From Oxalobacteraceae bacterium (lineage in GTDB: Bacteria > Pseudomonadota > Gammaproteobacteria > Burkholderiales > Burkholderiaceae_D), in NCBI GenBank assembly GCA_027490725.1, contig JAIXXN010000002.1, positions 62,001 through 126,000 on the forward strand: DNA of 64,000 nt, read 5' to 3'. This document shows, piece after piece, positions 17,320 to 26,574 of this stretch. The translations under genes were made by a program, and so were the position numbers. The notes under the pieces were generated by a model, which saw only the letters and a list, made by a program, of their open reading frames with translations, was not told the DNA's origin and searched no databases. How positions within the stretch are numbered: the stretch's first letter is position 1; every line of letters starts with the position of its first letter.

Positions 17320-18519
17320 ATGTGGAATGTATTTTATAAAGAAGTACTCGAGGTCCTGCGTGACAAGCGCACCCTGATTTTCATGCTGGTGATGCCTGCC
17401 GTGGTATTCCCCATGCTCATCTTCGGCTACGCCAAGCTGGCGACCAACAAGGCGCAGCAGGAAGGCACGCGCGAGTTGCGCTATGCGCTGGTGGCCTCCG
17501 ATGGCGCACCGCTGCTGCGTACGGTACTTGAAGCAACACCGCTACTGCGCGCCGTTCCGGCCACGTCGACGGCAGCAGCCGAGGCCGCTATCCGCACCGG
17601 ACAGATCGATTTTGCCCTGATCTTCGGCGCTGGCGGCGAGCGTGCGATCCTGACCGGCCAGCAGCCGCCACTGGCGCTGATGTATAACACCGCCACGGTT
17701 TTCGATAGCGTTGGCAAGCGCGTCAAACCCCTGTTATATGCGGCCTACACCGACAAACTGCGCGGCGAACGGCTGACGATGCTCGGAGTTGCCGCTAACG
17801 TCGCCGCCTCGATGAACACCCCGTTTGTGCTGAGCGTATCGAGTACTGCCAGCGACCGCCAGGAACAGGGCGAGAAACTCGGCGCCATGATCCCCTACTT
17901 CCTGTTCATGATGGGGCTGATATCGTCGATTGCAGTGGCCATCGACATGGGTGCTGGTGAGAAAGAACGCGGCACCCTCGAATCCCTGCTGCTATTGCCT
18001 ATTTCGCGTGCGAGTCTGGTGGTTGCCAAATTCCTCGTGATCCTGTGCGCTGCAGTGGTCTCCGGCGTCATCGGCATTACGTCCATGGGTCTGTGCGCGC
18101 TGTACATTCTTGGCCAGCAAGGCGGCGAACTGCAAACCATTACGCAATACATCCACGCCCCGGAACTACTCATGCTGGGTTTGCTGATCGTGCCAGCCTA
18201 TGCCATGGTATCGGCGCTGTTGCTGGCGGTTTCCTTCTTCGCCCGCAGCCATAAGGAAGCAGCGAGCTATTCGCAACAGATGATGATAATCATATTTTTA
18301 CCCATCATGGCCTCGATGCTGCCCGGGATGAAACTGAGCGATGGCTGGTCTCTGGTACCGATCATCAATACTTCGCTGGCCATTAAAGAAGTCGTCAAGG
18401 GGACAATTGCGATCGCCGACTATGGCACCGTATTCGCTTCGACGGCACTGGTCTCGTGCTTGCTACTCGCGCTGTGTGTGCATTGGTGCAAGCGTGAAGA
18501 AGTATTGTTCCGCTCGTAA
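17320..18519 (+). CDS. ABC transporter permease, NatB type
   Basis: This ABC-2 type membrane subunit of 399 residues has one helix near the N-terminus, a large extracytoplasmic domain (about residues 45-185), then five or six helices. The conserved KERGTLESLLLLPISR segment between helices is typical of NatB/YhaP-like permeases. AAGG lies before the ATG and the gap to the ATPase gene is 11 bases, so the two form one transporter. Confidence 0.86.
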   Translation: MWNVFYKEVLEVLRDKRTLIFMLVMPAVVFPMLIFGYAKLATNKAQQEGTRELRYALVASDGAPLLRTVLEATPLLRAVPATSTAAAEAAIRTGQIDFALIFGAGGERAILTGQQPPLALMYNTATVFDSVGKRVKPLLYAAYTDKLRGERLTMLGVAANVAASMNTPFVLSVSSTASDRQEQGEKLGAMIPYFLFMMGLISSIAVAIDMGAGEKERGTLESLLLLPISRASLVVAKFLVILCAAVVSGVIGITSMGLCALYILGQQGGELQTITQYIHAPELLMLGLLIVPAYAMVSALLLAVSFFARSHKEAASYSQQMMIIIFLPIMASMLPGMKLSDGWSLVPIINTSLAIKEVVKGTIAIADYGTVFASTALVSCLLLALCVHWCKREEVLFRS

Positions 18520-18557
18520 CGCAAAACGCGCCCTATGACCGTCATTGGATCAGCACA

Positions 18558-18920
18558 GTGAAGACCGGACTCATTGGGGCGTTCAGCATCATCCTCAGCA
18601 CCCTCTCGGCATCTCTCGTCTACATGGTTTTCGAAGCTTACCCGGGGTGGGTGAAGTTGCTGGCGATTGTCTTCTGTGCGCTGCTAATTGGCGCGCTTCA
18701 AGGTTTTTTCATAAGACCATCACACCATAAGGTGGTCGGCATCGCTAGCTTCATCGGGATAGTGATCTTGTGGCTCCCTGTCGTATTGGCGACATACGGC
18801 TTCGCCCTACTCGCACTGCCCTTGCTGGCAGCCTTTGCGAGACTCGTTTTAGCTGGCGCCACCCTTGGGTCTAAATTGCGGGCAAACCTTGCTACGCCCG
18901 AAGCAACACCGCCCTATTAA
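18558..18920 (+). CDS. Membrane protein of unknown function
   Basis: This protein of 120 residues has three or four hydrophobic segments across most of its length and a short polar C-terminus. It starts with GTG at 18558, 38 bases after the ABC permease, and may be its last operon member. I do not recognise the family. Confidence 0.5.
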   Translation: MKTGLIGAFSIILSTLSASLVYMVFEAYPGWVKLLAIVFCALLIGALQGFFIRPSHHKVVGIASFIGIVILWLPVVLATYGFALLALPLLAAFARLVLAGATLGSKLRANLATPEATPPY

Positions 18921-19058
18921 GGAATGCTTCGCTCAGCGTGTACTGTAGCGGCCAGCAATGACAATCTGATCCTCACCGCACAAATGTCCTGTTATGCTAC
19001 TTGCACTTTGCGGCCGATCCGGCCATCACCAGACACGCCTATTTCGTGAGGCTTCAAC

Positions 19059-19304
19059 ATGCAAATTGGTACGATGCTCAGTCTTGTTTGTGCGCCGCTT
19101 GCGACAATCGGATTCGCCTGGCAGAAACAGTGGTTGCTGGCATGGGCTTTGTTCTTCTCGCTATGCTACACAGTTTTCGACAAGATACTTCCAGGCGTGT
19201 TAGCCGTGTATCTGGTGGATGGATTCTCCTTCATATCTCTGGGCTTAGCGCTCATTTATTGCTGGCGAATTTATCGTGCAAGAAAATCTACACCTGGCCA
19301 ATAA
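19059..19304 (+). CDS. Small membrane protein of unknown function
   Basis: This protein of 81 residues has two or three hydrophobic segments (LLAWALFFSLCYTVF and GFSFISLGLALIYCW) and a basic end. GAGG lies about 8 bases before the ATG. Overlapping frames at 18994 and 19001 are less likely, since only this one reads as a membrane protein. Family unknown. Confidence 0.45.
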   Translation: MQIGTMLSLVCAPLATIGFAWQKQWLLAWALFFSLCYTVFDKILPGVLAVYLVDGFSFISLGLALIYCWRIYRARKSTPGQ

Positions 19305-19387
19305 CTGCAGCTGGCTAGTCGGGCTAATCTGGCCACGCCGATCTCGACGCTCGCCGGCCCCATACAACTAAAGAGGAAGGAATAGAT

Positions 19388-19762
19388 ATGACCGTTGGAA
19401 AAAAACCGGATGCCGCGCGGCTCGATAAAATTGTGGCTGACGCACGCCGTGCAGCCGACCAGCGCGAACTGGGCTATCGCGAGCGCTCGCTGAAAATGTA
19501 TCCTTGGGTGTGTGGGCGTTGCATGCGCGAATTCACGCATAGCAATGTGTCGCAACTGACCGTGCACCATCGCGACCACAACCACGACAACAATCCGCCC
19601 GATGGCAGCAACTGGGAACTGCTCTGCCTTTACTGCCACGATAATGAACACTCGCGGTACCTTGAAGCCGATCGGGGACATGGTCTGAAGTCGGCCGAGG
19701 TCGCGCCAGCAACCCATAATCCGTTTGCCGCATTGGCCGGTCTGATGAAAAAGAAAGAGTAA
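19388..19762 (+). CDS. yajD: YajD-like HNH nuclease
   Basis: This protein of 124 residues matches the YajD family closely. It has a Cys pair in WVCGRCMREF, the HNH core LTVHHRDHNHDNNPPDGSNW, and a second Cys pair in LLCLYCHDNEH for structural zinc. It is predicted to be a small metal-dependent nuclease of unknown biological role. AGGAAGG lies before the ATG. It is a single gene followed by the beta-lactam response operon. Confidence 0.85.
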   Translation: MTVGKKPDAARLDKIVADARRAADQRELGYRERSLKMYPWVCGRCMREFTHSNVSQLTVHHRDHNHDNNPPDGSNWELLCLYCHDNEHSRYLEADRGHGLKSAEVAPATHNPFAALAGLMKKKE

Positions 19763-19856
19763 AGCCCGGGATTGAAGCGTCGGTGCCCGACTGATGCTAT
19801 GCCAAGGCATCCGTTCAGCAGGCTGCGCAAAAAGGGGAGCCGAACATCGACGCAGG

Positions 19857-19906
19857 ATCTAGAAATTTAGTTCTAGAAAAATAGTTCTAGAACTGCTATT
19901 CTAGAT
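19857..19906 (+). promoter_or_regulatory. Four-site operator array for the BlaI-type repressor
   Basis: The 8-base motif TTCTAGAA occurs at 19871-19878 and 19885-19892. One-mismatch versions stand at 19857-19864 (ATCTAGAA) and 19899-19906 (TTCTAGAT). All four are exactly 14 bases apart. The last ends 3 bases before the ATG of the repressor gene. No ribosome binding site fits between, so the message may be leaderless, with TATTCT at 19897-19902 as a possible -10. Binding by the downstream repressor is inferred from position. Confidence 0.65.
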
Positions 19907-19909
19907 ACC

Positions 19910-20302
19910 ATGACAATTTCCACAGCAACTCCTCACCCGACTGCGGCCGAACTCGACCTGCTGCGCATCCTGTGGCACCTCGGCCCTGCCGACGCCAAAC
20001 AAGTGTTCGAAGCGCTACGCCTTGAACGTGCCGATGCCAGCTATGCCACCGTCTTGCGTCAGCTCCAGCTGATGCACGGTAAAGGCATGTTGACCCGCGA
20101 CGAAAGTCAGCGCCCCCAGCGCTACGCCCCAGCCTTAGCGCAGGAAAAACTACAGACCAGCTTGCTCAAAGAGCTGATCTCTAAAGTGTTTTCAGGTTCG
20201 GGAAAAGCCCTGGTACTGACTGCGCTCAAAGAGCATGTCAGCGCCGACGAGCGCTCGGAGATCGAAAAGATACTGCGTCGTAAAGACAAGGCGCAACCAT
20301 GA
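19910..20302 (+). CDS. blaI: BlaI/MecI/CopY family repressor
   Basis: This winged-helix protein of 130 residues has the family layout: PTAAELDLLRILWHLGPADA at the start, the recognition region ASYATVLRQLQLMHGKGML, and a C-terminal dimerisation helix region. BlaI repressors block beta-lactamase operons until a BlaR1-type protease is activated. The gene overlaps the M56 peptidase gene by 4 bases (ATGA), and a metallo-beta-lactamase is third in the operon. An array of four phased operator-like sites lies directly in front, which suggests autoregulation. Confidence 0.88.
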   Translation: MTISTATPHPTAAELDLLRILWHLGPADAKQVFEALRLERADASYATVLRQLQLMHGKGMLTRDESQRPQRYAPALAQEKLQTSLLKELISKVFSGSGKALVLTALKEHVSADERSEIEKILRRKDKAQP

Positions 20303-22047
20303 GCCCGATTTCGCTTGCGTTGCTCGTCCCCGCGGTAGGCTGGTCGCTTCTGCATTTCGTCTGGCAGGGGCTGGTGGTCGGCGCCATCGCCGCCTTACTG
20401 CTGAGACTCTTGCGCGACGCCAGTCCACGCTGGCGTTATGCGGTCTGCGCCATGGCCCTGTTGATTTGTCTGTGTATCCCGCTGGTTTATCTGATGTGGT
20501 CGCTGGCTCAGGCGGAGACGATACTCGCCGAATTACAGACCACGCAAGTGCCAGTCTGGCGACATGCGCTACAGGCACGGATGCCCGCCCTGGTGGTGGC
20601 CTGGTCCCTGGGTGTCGGCCTGATGATGTTGCGCCTGGGCCTGGGACTGGTCTGGGTCAGGCAGTTGCGCCGTCATGCCGTTTTTGCGCCGGCCATCTGG
20701 CAAGCGCGCCTCGACGCCATGGCGCAGCGTATGGGTCTGCACCGCCGCGTGCAGCTCAAATTACATGCGTCGCTGTCTGGCCCTGTCACGCTGGGTTTCT
20801 GGAAGCCGGTGGTACTTCTGCCGGCCGCTTTGCTGAGCGGTATGCCGGTCGCCTTGCTGGAAGCGCTGCTTGCCCATGAACTGGCGCACGTCCAACGCTG
20901 GGACTATCTAGTCAATCTGCTGCAAAGCCTGGTTGAAGGGCTGCTGTTTTTCCACCCGGTGATCTGGTGGCTATCGCGGCGTATGCGGGTGGAACGCGAA
21001 CAGGTTGCCGATGAACTGGGTGCACTGCTGCTGCACGATCCGGGCCACATGGCGTTGGCGCTTAACGAACTTTCCCTGCAAGCGCCCTCCCGCCAGCCGG
21101 GATTGATCATGTCGGCCCGCGGCGGTCAATTATTCCAGCGCATTGAAAGACTGATGGCACCGCCGCCCGAGACCGCGGGCTGGAAGCTCGCCTTGCCGGC
21201 CTTGCTGGTGGCGTGCGTGAGTTTGCCGATGCAGGCATCAGGCCCGGACACAAGCCACCCAGCTAGCGCTGCCAGCCTGCTGCAGTTGCCCGTGAACGCA
21301 AGGCACGTACTGGTGCTCGACGAAGCGGGCGGCAAGGTCTTGCTGGCCAAGGATGCCAATACTGTGGTGCCGATTGCATCCCTGACCAAACTGATGACCG
21401 CCATGGTCGTGCTAGACGCCAGACTTGCTCCGGACGAGAAATTGCGCATCACCCGCGAGGACATGGGGTCCGCGATACAGGACAATAGCTTGCTCAGCGC
21501 AGGCTCGCAGATCCCGCGTGCCACGGCGCTGCAGATGGCGCTGATGTCGTCCGAGAATCGCGCTGCCATCCTGCTCGCACGCACCTTCCCGGGCGGAAAC
21601 GAGGCGTTCGTGCACGCTGTCCGGGCCAAGATCCGCAGTCTGGGTTTGACACGCACCACCATCACCGATCCCACCGGGGCGACGCCAGCCAATACATCGA
21701 CTGCCACGGAGCTGGCCACGATTGTGGCAGCAGCAGCGCGCTATCCGGAAATTGCCGAGATCACCAGTCACCAGCGCGCCGAAGTCGCCGTCGACGGCCG
21801 GACGCGCGCGCTGCACAACAGCAATCCTCTGGTCGGTGGCAAGGGCTGGGATATCCGTTTATCCAAGACCGGCTACAGCGCCGAAGCCGGGCGTTGCCTG
21901 ACCATGCGCCTCCGCAGCGGCGACAAGGACTTCACGGTCGTGCTGCTGCATGCCGATGACTCGGAACAACGCTCACGCGATGCTAGCAGAATCCGCGATT
22001 CGCTCGCCCATTCTGGCGCCACCCGGATGCCATCGCATTTCTTTTAA
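20299..22047 (+). CDS. BlaR1-like M56 peptidase fused to a DD-peptidase domain
   Basis: This is a membrane sensor-protease of 582 residues. The N-terminal half has several membrane helices and the M56 zinc motif HELAH (193-197), followed by EREQVADELGA as the probable third-ligand region. After a helix near residues 295-310 the C-terminal half is a penicillin-binding domain of the S11 (PBP7/DacA-like) type, with SLTK (Ser361, Lys364), SEN (418-420) and KTG (523-525) all intact. Classical BlaR1 carries a class D-like sensor domain instead. I infer that beta-lactam acylation of Ser361 outside signals to the inner protease, which inactivates the repressor. The external domain could also retain DD-endopeptidase activity. 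Confidence 0.86.
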   Translation: MSPISLALLVPAVGWSLLHFVWQGLVVGAIAALLLRLLRDASPRWRYAVCAMALLICLCIPLVYLMWSLAQAETILAELQTTQVPVWRHALQARMPALVVAWSLGVGLMMLRLGLGLVWVRQLRRHAVFAPAIWQARLDAMAQRMGLHRRVQLKLHASLSGPVTLGFWKPVVLLPAALLSGMPVALLEALLAHELAHVQRWDYLVNLLQSLVEGLLFFHPVIWWLSRRMRVEREQVADELGALLLHDPGHMALALNELSLQAPSRQPGLIMSARGGQLFQRIERLMAPPPETAGWKLALPALLVACVSLPMQASGPDTSHPASAASLLQLPVNARHVLVLDEAGGKVLLAKDANTVVPIASLTKLMTAMVVLDARLAPDEKLRITREDMGSAIQDNSLLSAGSQIPRATALQMALMSSENRAAILLARTFPGGNEAFVHAVRAKIRSLGLTRTTITDPTGATPANTSTATELATIVAAAARYPEIAEITSHQRAEVAVDGRTRALHNSNPLVGGKGWDIRLSKTGYSAEAGRCLTMRLRSGDKDFTVVLLHADDSEQRSRDASRIRDSLAHSGATRMPSHFF

Positions 22048-22062
22048 ACTAGGAGACAAACT

Positions 22063-22962
22063 TTGAAGATGGCAGCTAAAGTATTGCTGGCAATGGCCAG
22101 CGTAATGGGCAGCACAGTGGGCAGCGCGCAGGCACACGACGTACCGGTCAACTGCGACAATTGTGTGCAATGGAATAAACCAGTCAAACCGTTTAATGTG
22201 TACGGCAACACCTGGTACGTTGGCGTCGATGGTCTGTCAGCGATTCTGGTGACCGGGCCTCAAGGGCATATCCTGCTGGATGGCGGGCTACCGCAATCGG
22301 CGCCGGTGATAGAGGCCAACATCAAAGCGCTCGGCTTCCGGATACAGGACGTGAAACTGATCGTCAACTCCCACGCGCACTGGGATCATGCTGGCGGTAT
22401 CGCAGCGCTGCAACGTGCCAGTGGCGCCGTGGTGGCGGCCAGCCCCTCGGCCGCACTGGCACTCCAGAGTGGCACCAACGGCGCGGACGACCCGCAGTAT
22501 CAGGCTGATCCCGTGGTGCACGTCGCCAAGGTAAGCAAGGTCAAAGTGGTACACGAGGGCGAAATCCTGAAGCTTGGCCCAATTGGCGTCACCGCGCACA
22601 TGACCCCTGGCCATACGCCGGGCGGCACCACCTGGACCTGGACTTCCTGCGAGGGTAACAGCTGCCTGAATGTGGTGTACGCCGACAGCCTCAATCCTTA
22701 CGCCAGCGGTGATTTCAAGTTTTCCGGCAAAGGTAAGACACCGGATATCTCGGCGTCATTCGCAGCGAGCATTGCCAAGCTTGCGGCACTGAAATGCGAC
22801 ATCATTATCTCGGTACACCCGGGTTTCACAGATGTCATAGAGAAAGCGGCTGCACGCACAGCGGCGCACAATCCCTTCATCGATGCCAATGGCTGCCGCG
22901 CCTATGCGGCCGATGCCAGCGAACGCCTGACCAAACGTCTTGCGCAGGAACGCAGTCAATAG
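22063..22962 (+). CDS. bla: Subclass B3 metallo-beta-lactamase
   Basis: This periplasmic zinc beta-lactamase of 299 residues has a signal peptide cut near AQA-HDV. Zinc ligands appear as HAHWDH (His116, His118, Asp120 and His121 in standard numbering), GHTPGGT (His196) and VHPG (His263). The HxHxDH motif and the absence of Cys221 fit subclass B3. AGGAGA at 22051-22056 favours the TTG at 22063; the ATG at 22069 is the alternative. It is third in an operon with the repressor and sensor genes, so its expression should be induced by beta-lactams. Its substrate range cannot be read from sequence. Confidence 0.9.
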   Translation: MKMAAKVLLAMASVMGSTVGSAQAHDVPVNCDNCVQWNKPVKPFNVYGNTWYVGVDGLSAILVTGPQGHILLDGGLPQSAPVIEANIKALGFRIQDVKLIVNSHAHWDHAGGIAALQRASGAVVAASPSAALALQSGTNGADDPQYQADPVVHVAKVSKVKVVHEGEILKLGPIGVTAHMTPGHTPGGTTWTWTSCEGNSCLNVVYADSLNPYASGDFKFSGKGKTPDISASFAASIAKLAALKCDIIISVHPGFTDVIEKAAARTAAHNPFIDANGCRAYAADASERLTKRLAQERSQ

Positions 22963-23052
22963 GCGCTGATCAAGGCATTCTGGCAAACGCATGGCTCATA
23001 ACGGTCAGCAGCGAGACTGAGTGCCATTTTTAAACGCAAAATTAGGGAATTT

Positions 23053-23631
23053 ATGCCCGCAGCCCTTTCAATCGACGACTACCTCCCAGTCTACCAATTT
23101 AAGGAACGGCACGAAGTTTTCGTTGATAAAACTCCTGCAGCGCTTCTGGACGTGGTGATGGATCCTGAGGTGGCTACCGACCCTTGGATGCGCACCTTTA
23201 TCAAGATGCGAGAGTTTCCGGCGCGTTTATTGGATAAATTCGGAATAAGCGGTGCATTGAAAAATCAAGCGCCTTTTGGTATCGATAACTTTCTCATGCT
23301 GGGCCGTAACGCCGACCACGAAATAGTTTTCGGCCTTCTCGGCAAGTTCTGGAGACCAGACTACGGGATTGTATCGGTGCCTAGTCCCGCTGAATTTCAT
23401 GGTTTTAACCAAGCTGGTGTAGCAAAACTTGTACTTAATTTTAGCGCGAAAGTAATGGATGATGGACGAACAAAATTGACGACGGAAACCCGTATATTTT
23501 GCAACGACAGGCAATCAACGATATATCTGACGCTGTACTGGTGCCTAATTCGCCCTATAAGCGGTCTGATTCGCCGACGCCTACTCGCCAGAATTTGCAA
23601 GTTTGCGAGTCCTGTTGATACTGTCCTATAG
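23053..23631 (+). CDS. SRPBCC-like protein of unknown function
   Basis: This soluble protein of 192 residues has landmarks of a widespread uncharacterised SRPBCC-like group: GLLGKFWRPDYG, KLVLNFSAKV, TKLTTETRIFCND and a C-terminal YWCLIRPISGLIRRRLL. Such folds bind hydrophobic ligands, but no function is known for this group. It is monocistronic as far as I can see. It marks the left edge of a more AT-rich run of orphan genes. Confidence 0.6.
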   Translation: MPAALSIDDYLPVYQFKERHEVFVDKTPAALLDVVMDPEVATDPWMRTFIKMREFPARLLDKFGISGALKNQAPFGIDNFLMLGRNADHEIVFGLLGKFWRPDYGIVSVPSPAEFHGFNQAGVAKLVLNFSAKVMDDGRTKLTTETRIFCNDRQSTIYLTLYWCLIRPISGLIRRRLLARICKFASPVDTVL

Positions 23632-23897
23632 TCTGTATTCGGCAAGAAGCCGCCACCTCTCGGTATCACCATACGCTTTTAGAAAAATATACGCATATAC
23701 ATGAAAATATCCGGCTCGACGAGTTGGTACAAGGGAGTGTGATTGATCACCAGTGGGCGGCAAGAAACCGCGCTTCAGGCCTTGCCAAAGTAATTTTTTA
23801 TTTATAAAATTTACAATTTTTTCGAAGGTGTTGAGCAAAAGCCCATTTAGGAGCGTCTTCCAGCCAAGCACGTGTCGAAATTTACTTAAGGTATTTA

Positions 23898-24287
23898 GTG
23901 AACGCTATATTCTTTTTGCTTGGACTTTTTTTAATTCTGCTCTGTGCCAGTGCCTTGGTAAAATTTTCCGGTTTCCTTGTGAAGAAATCCAGGATTTCTT
24001 GGAAGCATAGTTTGATATTTGCGGCTATGCTTTTTTTCGCAACAATTGTGCTTGGAATTTTGAGAAAAATCATTCCCTTAGAAATTCCACTTTTCCTAAA
24101 TATCGTAATTACGGTTTTCCTGGAAGCGTTCCTCGCAAGTATGTACTTTAGAAGTCGAGCGCTGGACCAGAGCGGGACGACGGTCGGTCGCCGCCGCGCA
24201 GCGCTCATCGGGGTGGCAGTTTTCGCTCTTGGTATGGCATTGATGATAATAGTTCTGACAATCGAGACCATCCTTCCGATGCATTGA
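23898..24287 (+). CDS. Membrane protein of unknown function
   Basis: This protein of 129 residues has hydrophobic segments near residues 3-22, 39-57, 63-83 and 102-125, with a basic loop (VKKSRISWKH). It starts with GTG, with AAGG about 8 bases upstream. The DNA here is clearly more AT-rich than the flanking genes. No family recognised. Confidence 0.5.
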   Translation: MNAIFFLLGLFLILLCASALVKFSGFLVKKSRISWKHSLIFAAMLFFATIVLGILRKIIPLEIPLFLNIVITVFLEAFLASMYFRSRALDQSGTTVGRRRAALIGVAVFALGMALMIIVLTIETILPMH

Positions 24288-24481
24288 CCTCGAGGTCAGC
24301 TTGGCCATTGATGACCTAGGCAAAAATAATAATCAGACGCTGATGCTGCACGAATCAGGTCATTCAATTTATTTCCGCAACTGGCCAATAAAAGATCTGG
24401 CGACTTCTGCTGCTTAAAATTAAATTGTTAAGATTTTTTACTCTAAAATTAGCTTGATTTACTGAAAATTTCATTAAAAAA

Positions 24482-25090
24482 GTGAATTCCACAATGTCAA
24501 ATAGCACCGAAATTCTTCACGAAGATGCGGATATTTATGATGGTGTACCTCAAATGACCATGTTTTATGTGGTCTCCATTCGGAAATTCACAATACTCTA
24601 TATTGCGACGCTAGGCCTATATGGGTTTTACTGGTTCTATAAGAATTGGGCTTGTTATAAAGAAAAATGGCAAGTCACGCACACAGACCGCATGGATATT
24701 TGGCCGGTTGCCCGTGCTTTCTTTTCCATATTTTTTGTGCATGCTCTTCTTCGGGAGATTAAAGCTTTAGCGCACAACCATCCAATTATGCAGAATTGGA
24801 GAAATGGCCGGCAAGCCACACAGATCGTTCTGTTGCTAATTTTAGCAAACGTTCTGGATCGATTATCATACCGCTCATTGGGATCACCTTATATAGACAT
24901 TTTATCGCTAGTTATACTTGCACCGCTTCTTTCGCAGTTCCTAATCGTGCAGGAAAAAATCAACGTTAGTTGCAATGACCCACAAGGAAAAAGCAACAGC
25001 GTTTTAACTAAATACAACTTTGCATGGATCGTGGTAGGTATTATTTTCTGGATCTTGACACTGATCGGAATGCTCATATCTGGCGAATAA
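24482..25090 (+). CDS. Multi-pass membrane protein of unknown function
   Basis: This protein of about 202 residues has a soluble N-terminus, then FYVVSIRKFTILYIATLGLY and YGFYWFYKNW, a pattern shared with DUF4234-like and related uncharacterised membrane proteins. Three further helices follow and it ends in a transmembrane stretch. The start is uncertain: GTG at 24482 or ATG at 24494, and neither has a good ribosome binding site. The upstream 100 bases are very AT-rich. Confidence 0.55.
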   Translation: MNSTMSNSTEILHEDADIYDGVPQMTMFYVVSIRKFTILYIATLGLYGFYWFYKNWACYKEKWQVTHTDRMDIWPVARAFFSIFFVHALLREIKALAHNHPIMQNWRNGRQATQIVLLLILANVLDRLSYRSLGSPYIDILSLVILAPLLSQFLIVQEKINVSCNDPQGKSNSVLTKYNFAWIVVGIIFWILTLIGMLISGE

Positions 25091-25244
25091 ACACAATCGA
25101 CCAGTTGCTCGCAGGATTGGTGCGAAAGCCGCAGAAGAAATATTCGTACTGTTGACCGGACTTTCATAGTGAGCTTCTAGCATGGCATGGAGCGACGCTG
25201 CAAATAAGAACGTCCTTATCTATAAATTCCGATAATTAATTCAC

Positions 25245-25901
25245 TTGAGCATTTTTACACTTTCTATGCCACTAATCTATGCCATTATCATTGCAATATT
25301 TTCAGCAAATTACGTCGATGCTGCAGAGATAGGTCACTCATCAAACCCAATGCCTCCAGCGAAAATTAATGATGCGGAACCTTGCAGTCTCGCGCGGCCG
25401 AGTGCATTTCCGAATAAAATACCGCGACTTGTTGAAATGCAGTTGCTTATTCGCGCAGATGGCAGTGTGGGAGATGGGAAAATAACACGGCCAACGGATA
25501 GCCAGGCACTCGACAATGCTACTTTAAACGGAGCAACAGATTGTAAATTTATCCCAGCAACGCACGAGGGGACTGCGGTCGATGCTTGGTTTTCATTTAT
25601 ATATGATTGGAGAATAAATTATCCTTATATTGCCCCTACCCTCCAAATGAAAACTTGTGAAATGCCACGCTATCCGCAGGATGCATTACGCAACAATAAT
25701 ACCGGAACCGTGAAGGTGGCTTTTCTAATCGACGTAAATGGCGATGTACGCGATTCACGATTAGTCAGGTCAAGTGGGTTCCCATTATTGGATTCCGCCG
25801 CTAAAGATGGAATCGAAAAATGTAAATTTTCCCCTGCCACTGACGATGGGAAGCGGATAGAGGCGTGGTCGATTATTCAATATAAATGGACGATGGACTA
25901 G
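25245..25901 (+). CDS. Secreted protein with two TonB C-terminal-like domains
   Basis: This protein of about 218 residues has a hydrophobic N-terminus and two similar halves. VEMQLLIRADGSVGDGKI... is echoed by VKVAFLIDVNGDVRDSRLV, and each half ends in a Cys-Lys-Phe segment (DCKFIPATHEG and KCKFSPATDDG). This is the TonB C-terminal fold in tandem. There is no Pro-rich linker, so it is not a classical energy transducer. No ExbB/ExbD gene is nearby. The start (TTG 25245, or ATG 25266) is uncertain. Confidence 0.65.
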   Translation: MSIFTLSMPLIYAIIIAIFSANYVDAAEIGHSSNPMPPAKINDAEPCSLARPSAFPNKIPRLVEMQLLIRADGSVGDGKITRPTDSQALDNATLNGATDCKFIPATHEGTAVDAWFSFIYDWRINYPYIAPTLQMKTCEMPRYPQDALRNNNTGTVKVAFLIDVNGDVRDSRLVRSSGFPLLDSAAKDGIEKCKFSPATDDGKRIEAWSIIQYKWTMD

Positions 25902-26181
25902 ACCGAAGGAACTTTTTTCTGCCACTAGCAGAGCTAACGCATCTGGTGTGCCGGCCGACGCTATGCGCGATGCCTACGCGCGGCATGGGGCATCGATGGT
26001 TAGTTGAATGGCGGCAAGGTCATTGCAAGTCAACTTAATGCCGAACCCGGTGTTGATGCCAAATACCAAGCCAAGCGTCTGGCTTGACGCCGAGATTGAG
26101 GTTAGAGTGTTGCGATCACCGATTGATTCCGCAGCCAACAGCAGTCACGCCCATTTTTGACCACTTCGAGGATGAAATAGA

Positions 26182-26505
26182 TTGAAACGTGCTTTGTTCC
26201 TCTGCTCCCAGAATCGTCTGAGAAGTCCGACAGCCGAGCAGATTTTCGCTGGCTGGCCAGATGTCGAAACAGACTCTGCAGGGCTTGGTGGTGATGCAAC
26301 AGTGCCGCTTTCCACTGAACAGATTGAATGGGCGAACATCATATTTGTAATGGAGAAGGCTCATCGAAGTCGTCTGTCGGCCAAATTTCGCTCTCATCTG
26401 AATGGGAAGCGCATCATCTGCCTGGATATTCCTGATGACTATGAGTTTATGCAGCCCGAGCTTATTAAGCTGCTTGAAGTAAAAGCAGGCAAGTTCTTAC
26501 GTTAG
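26182..26505 (+). CDS. Low molecular weight phosphatase-like protein
   Basis: This protein of 107 residues starts KRALFLCSQNRLRSPTAE, the phosphate loop C-X5-R-S of low molecular weight tyrosine phosphatases. A late IPDDYEFM supplies the general acid Asp. It is shorter than the usual 150 residues and belongs to a compact subgroup of uncertain substrate. The TTG start at 26182 is the only option just before the loop. It stands alone on a short transcript. Confidence 0.75.
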   Translation: MKRALFLCSQNRLRSPTAEQIFAGWPDVETDSAGLGGDATVPLSTEQIEWANIIFVMEKAHRSRLSAKFRSHLNGKRIICLDIPDDYEFMQPELIKLLEVKAGKFLR

Positions 26506-26574
26506 TCTTTTGTCAGCCAAGCGCAGCCTTTATTGCACGTGTAGGGTAAAAACAGAATTGAATGGCAGGAGCAT

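Noticed and set aside
25902..26181. A decayed gene between the TonB-C-like and phosphatase genes
   Set aside because: Some stretches look codon-like, but I cannot align them with any family, and stops occur in all frames.
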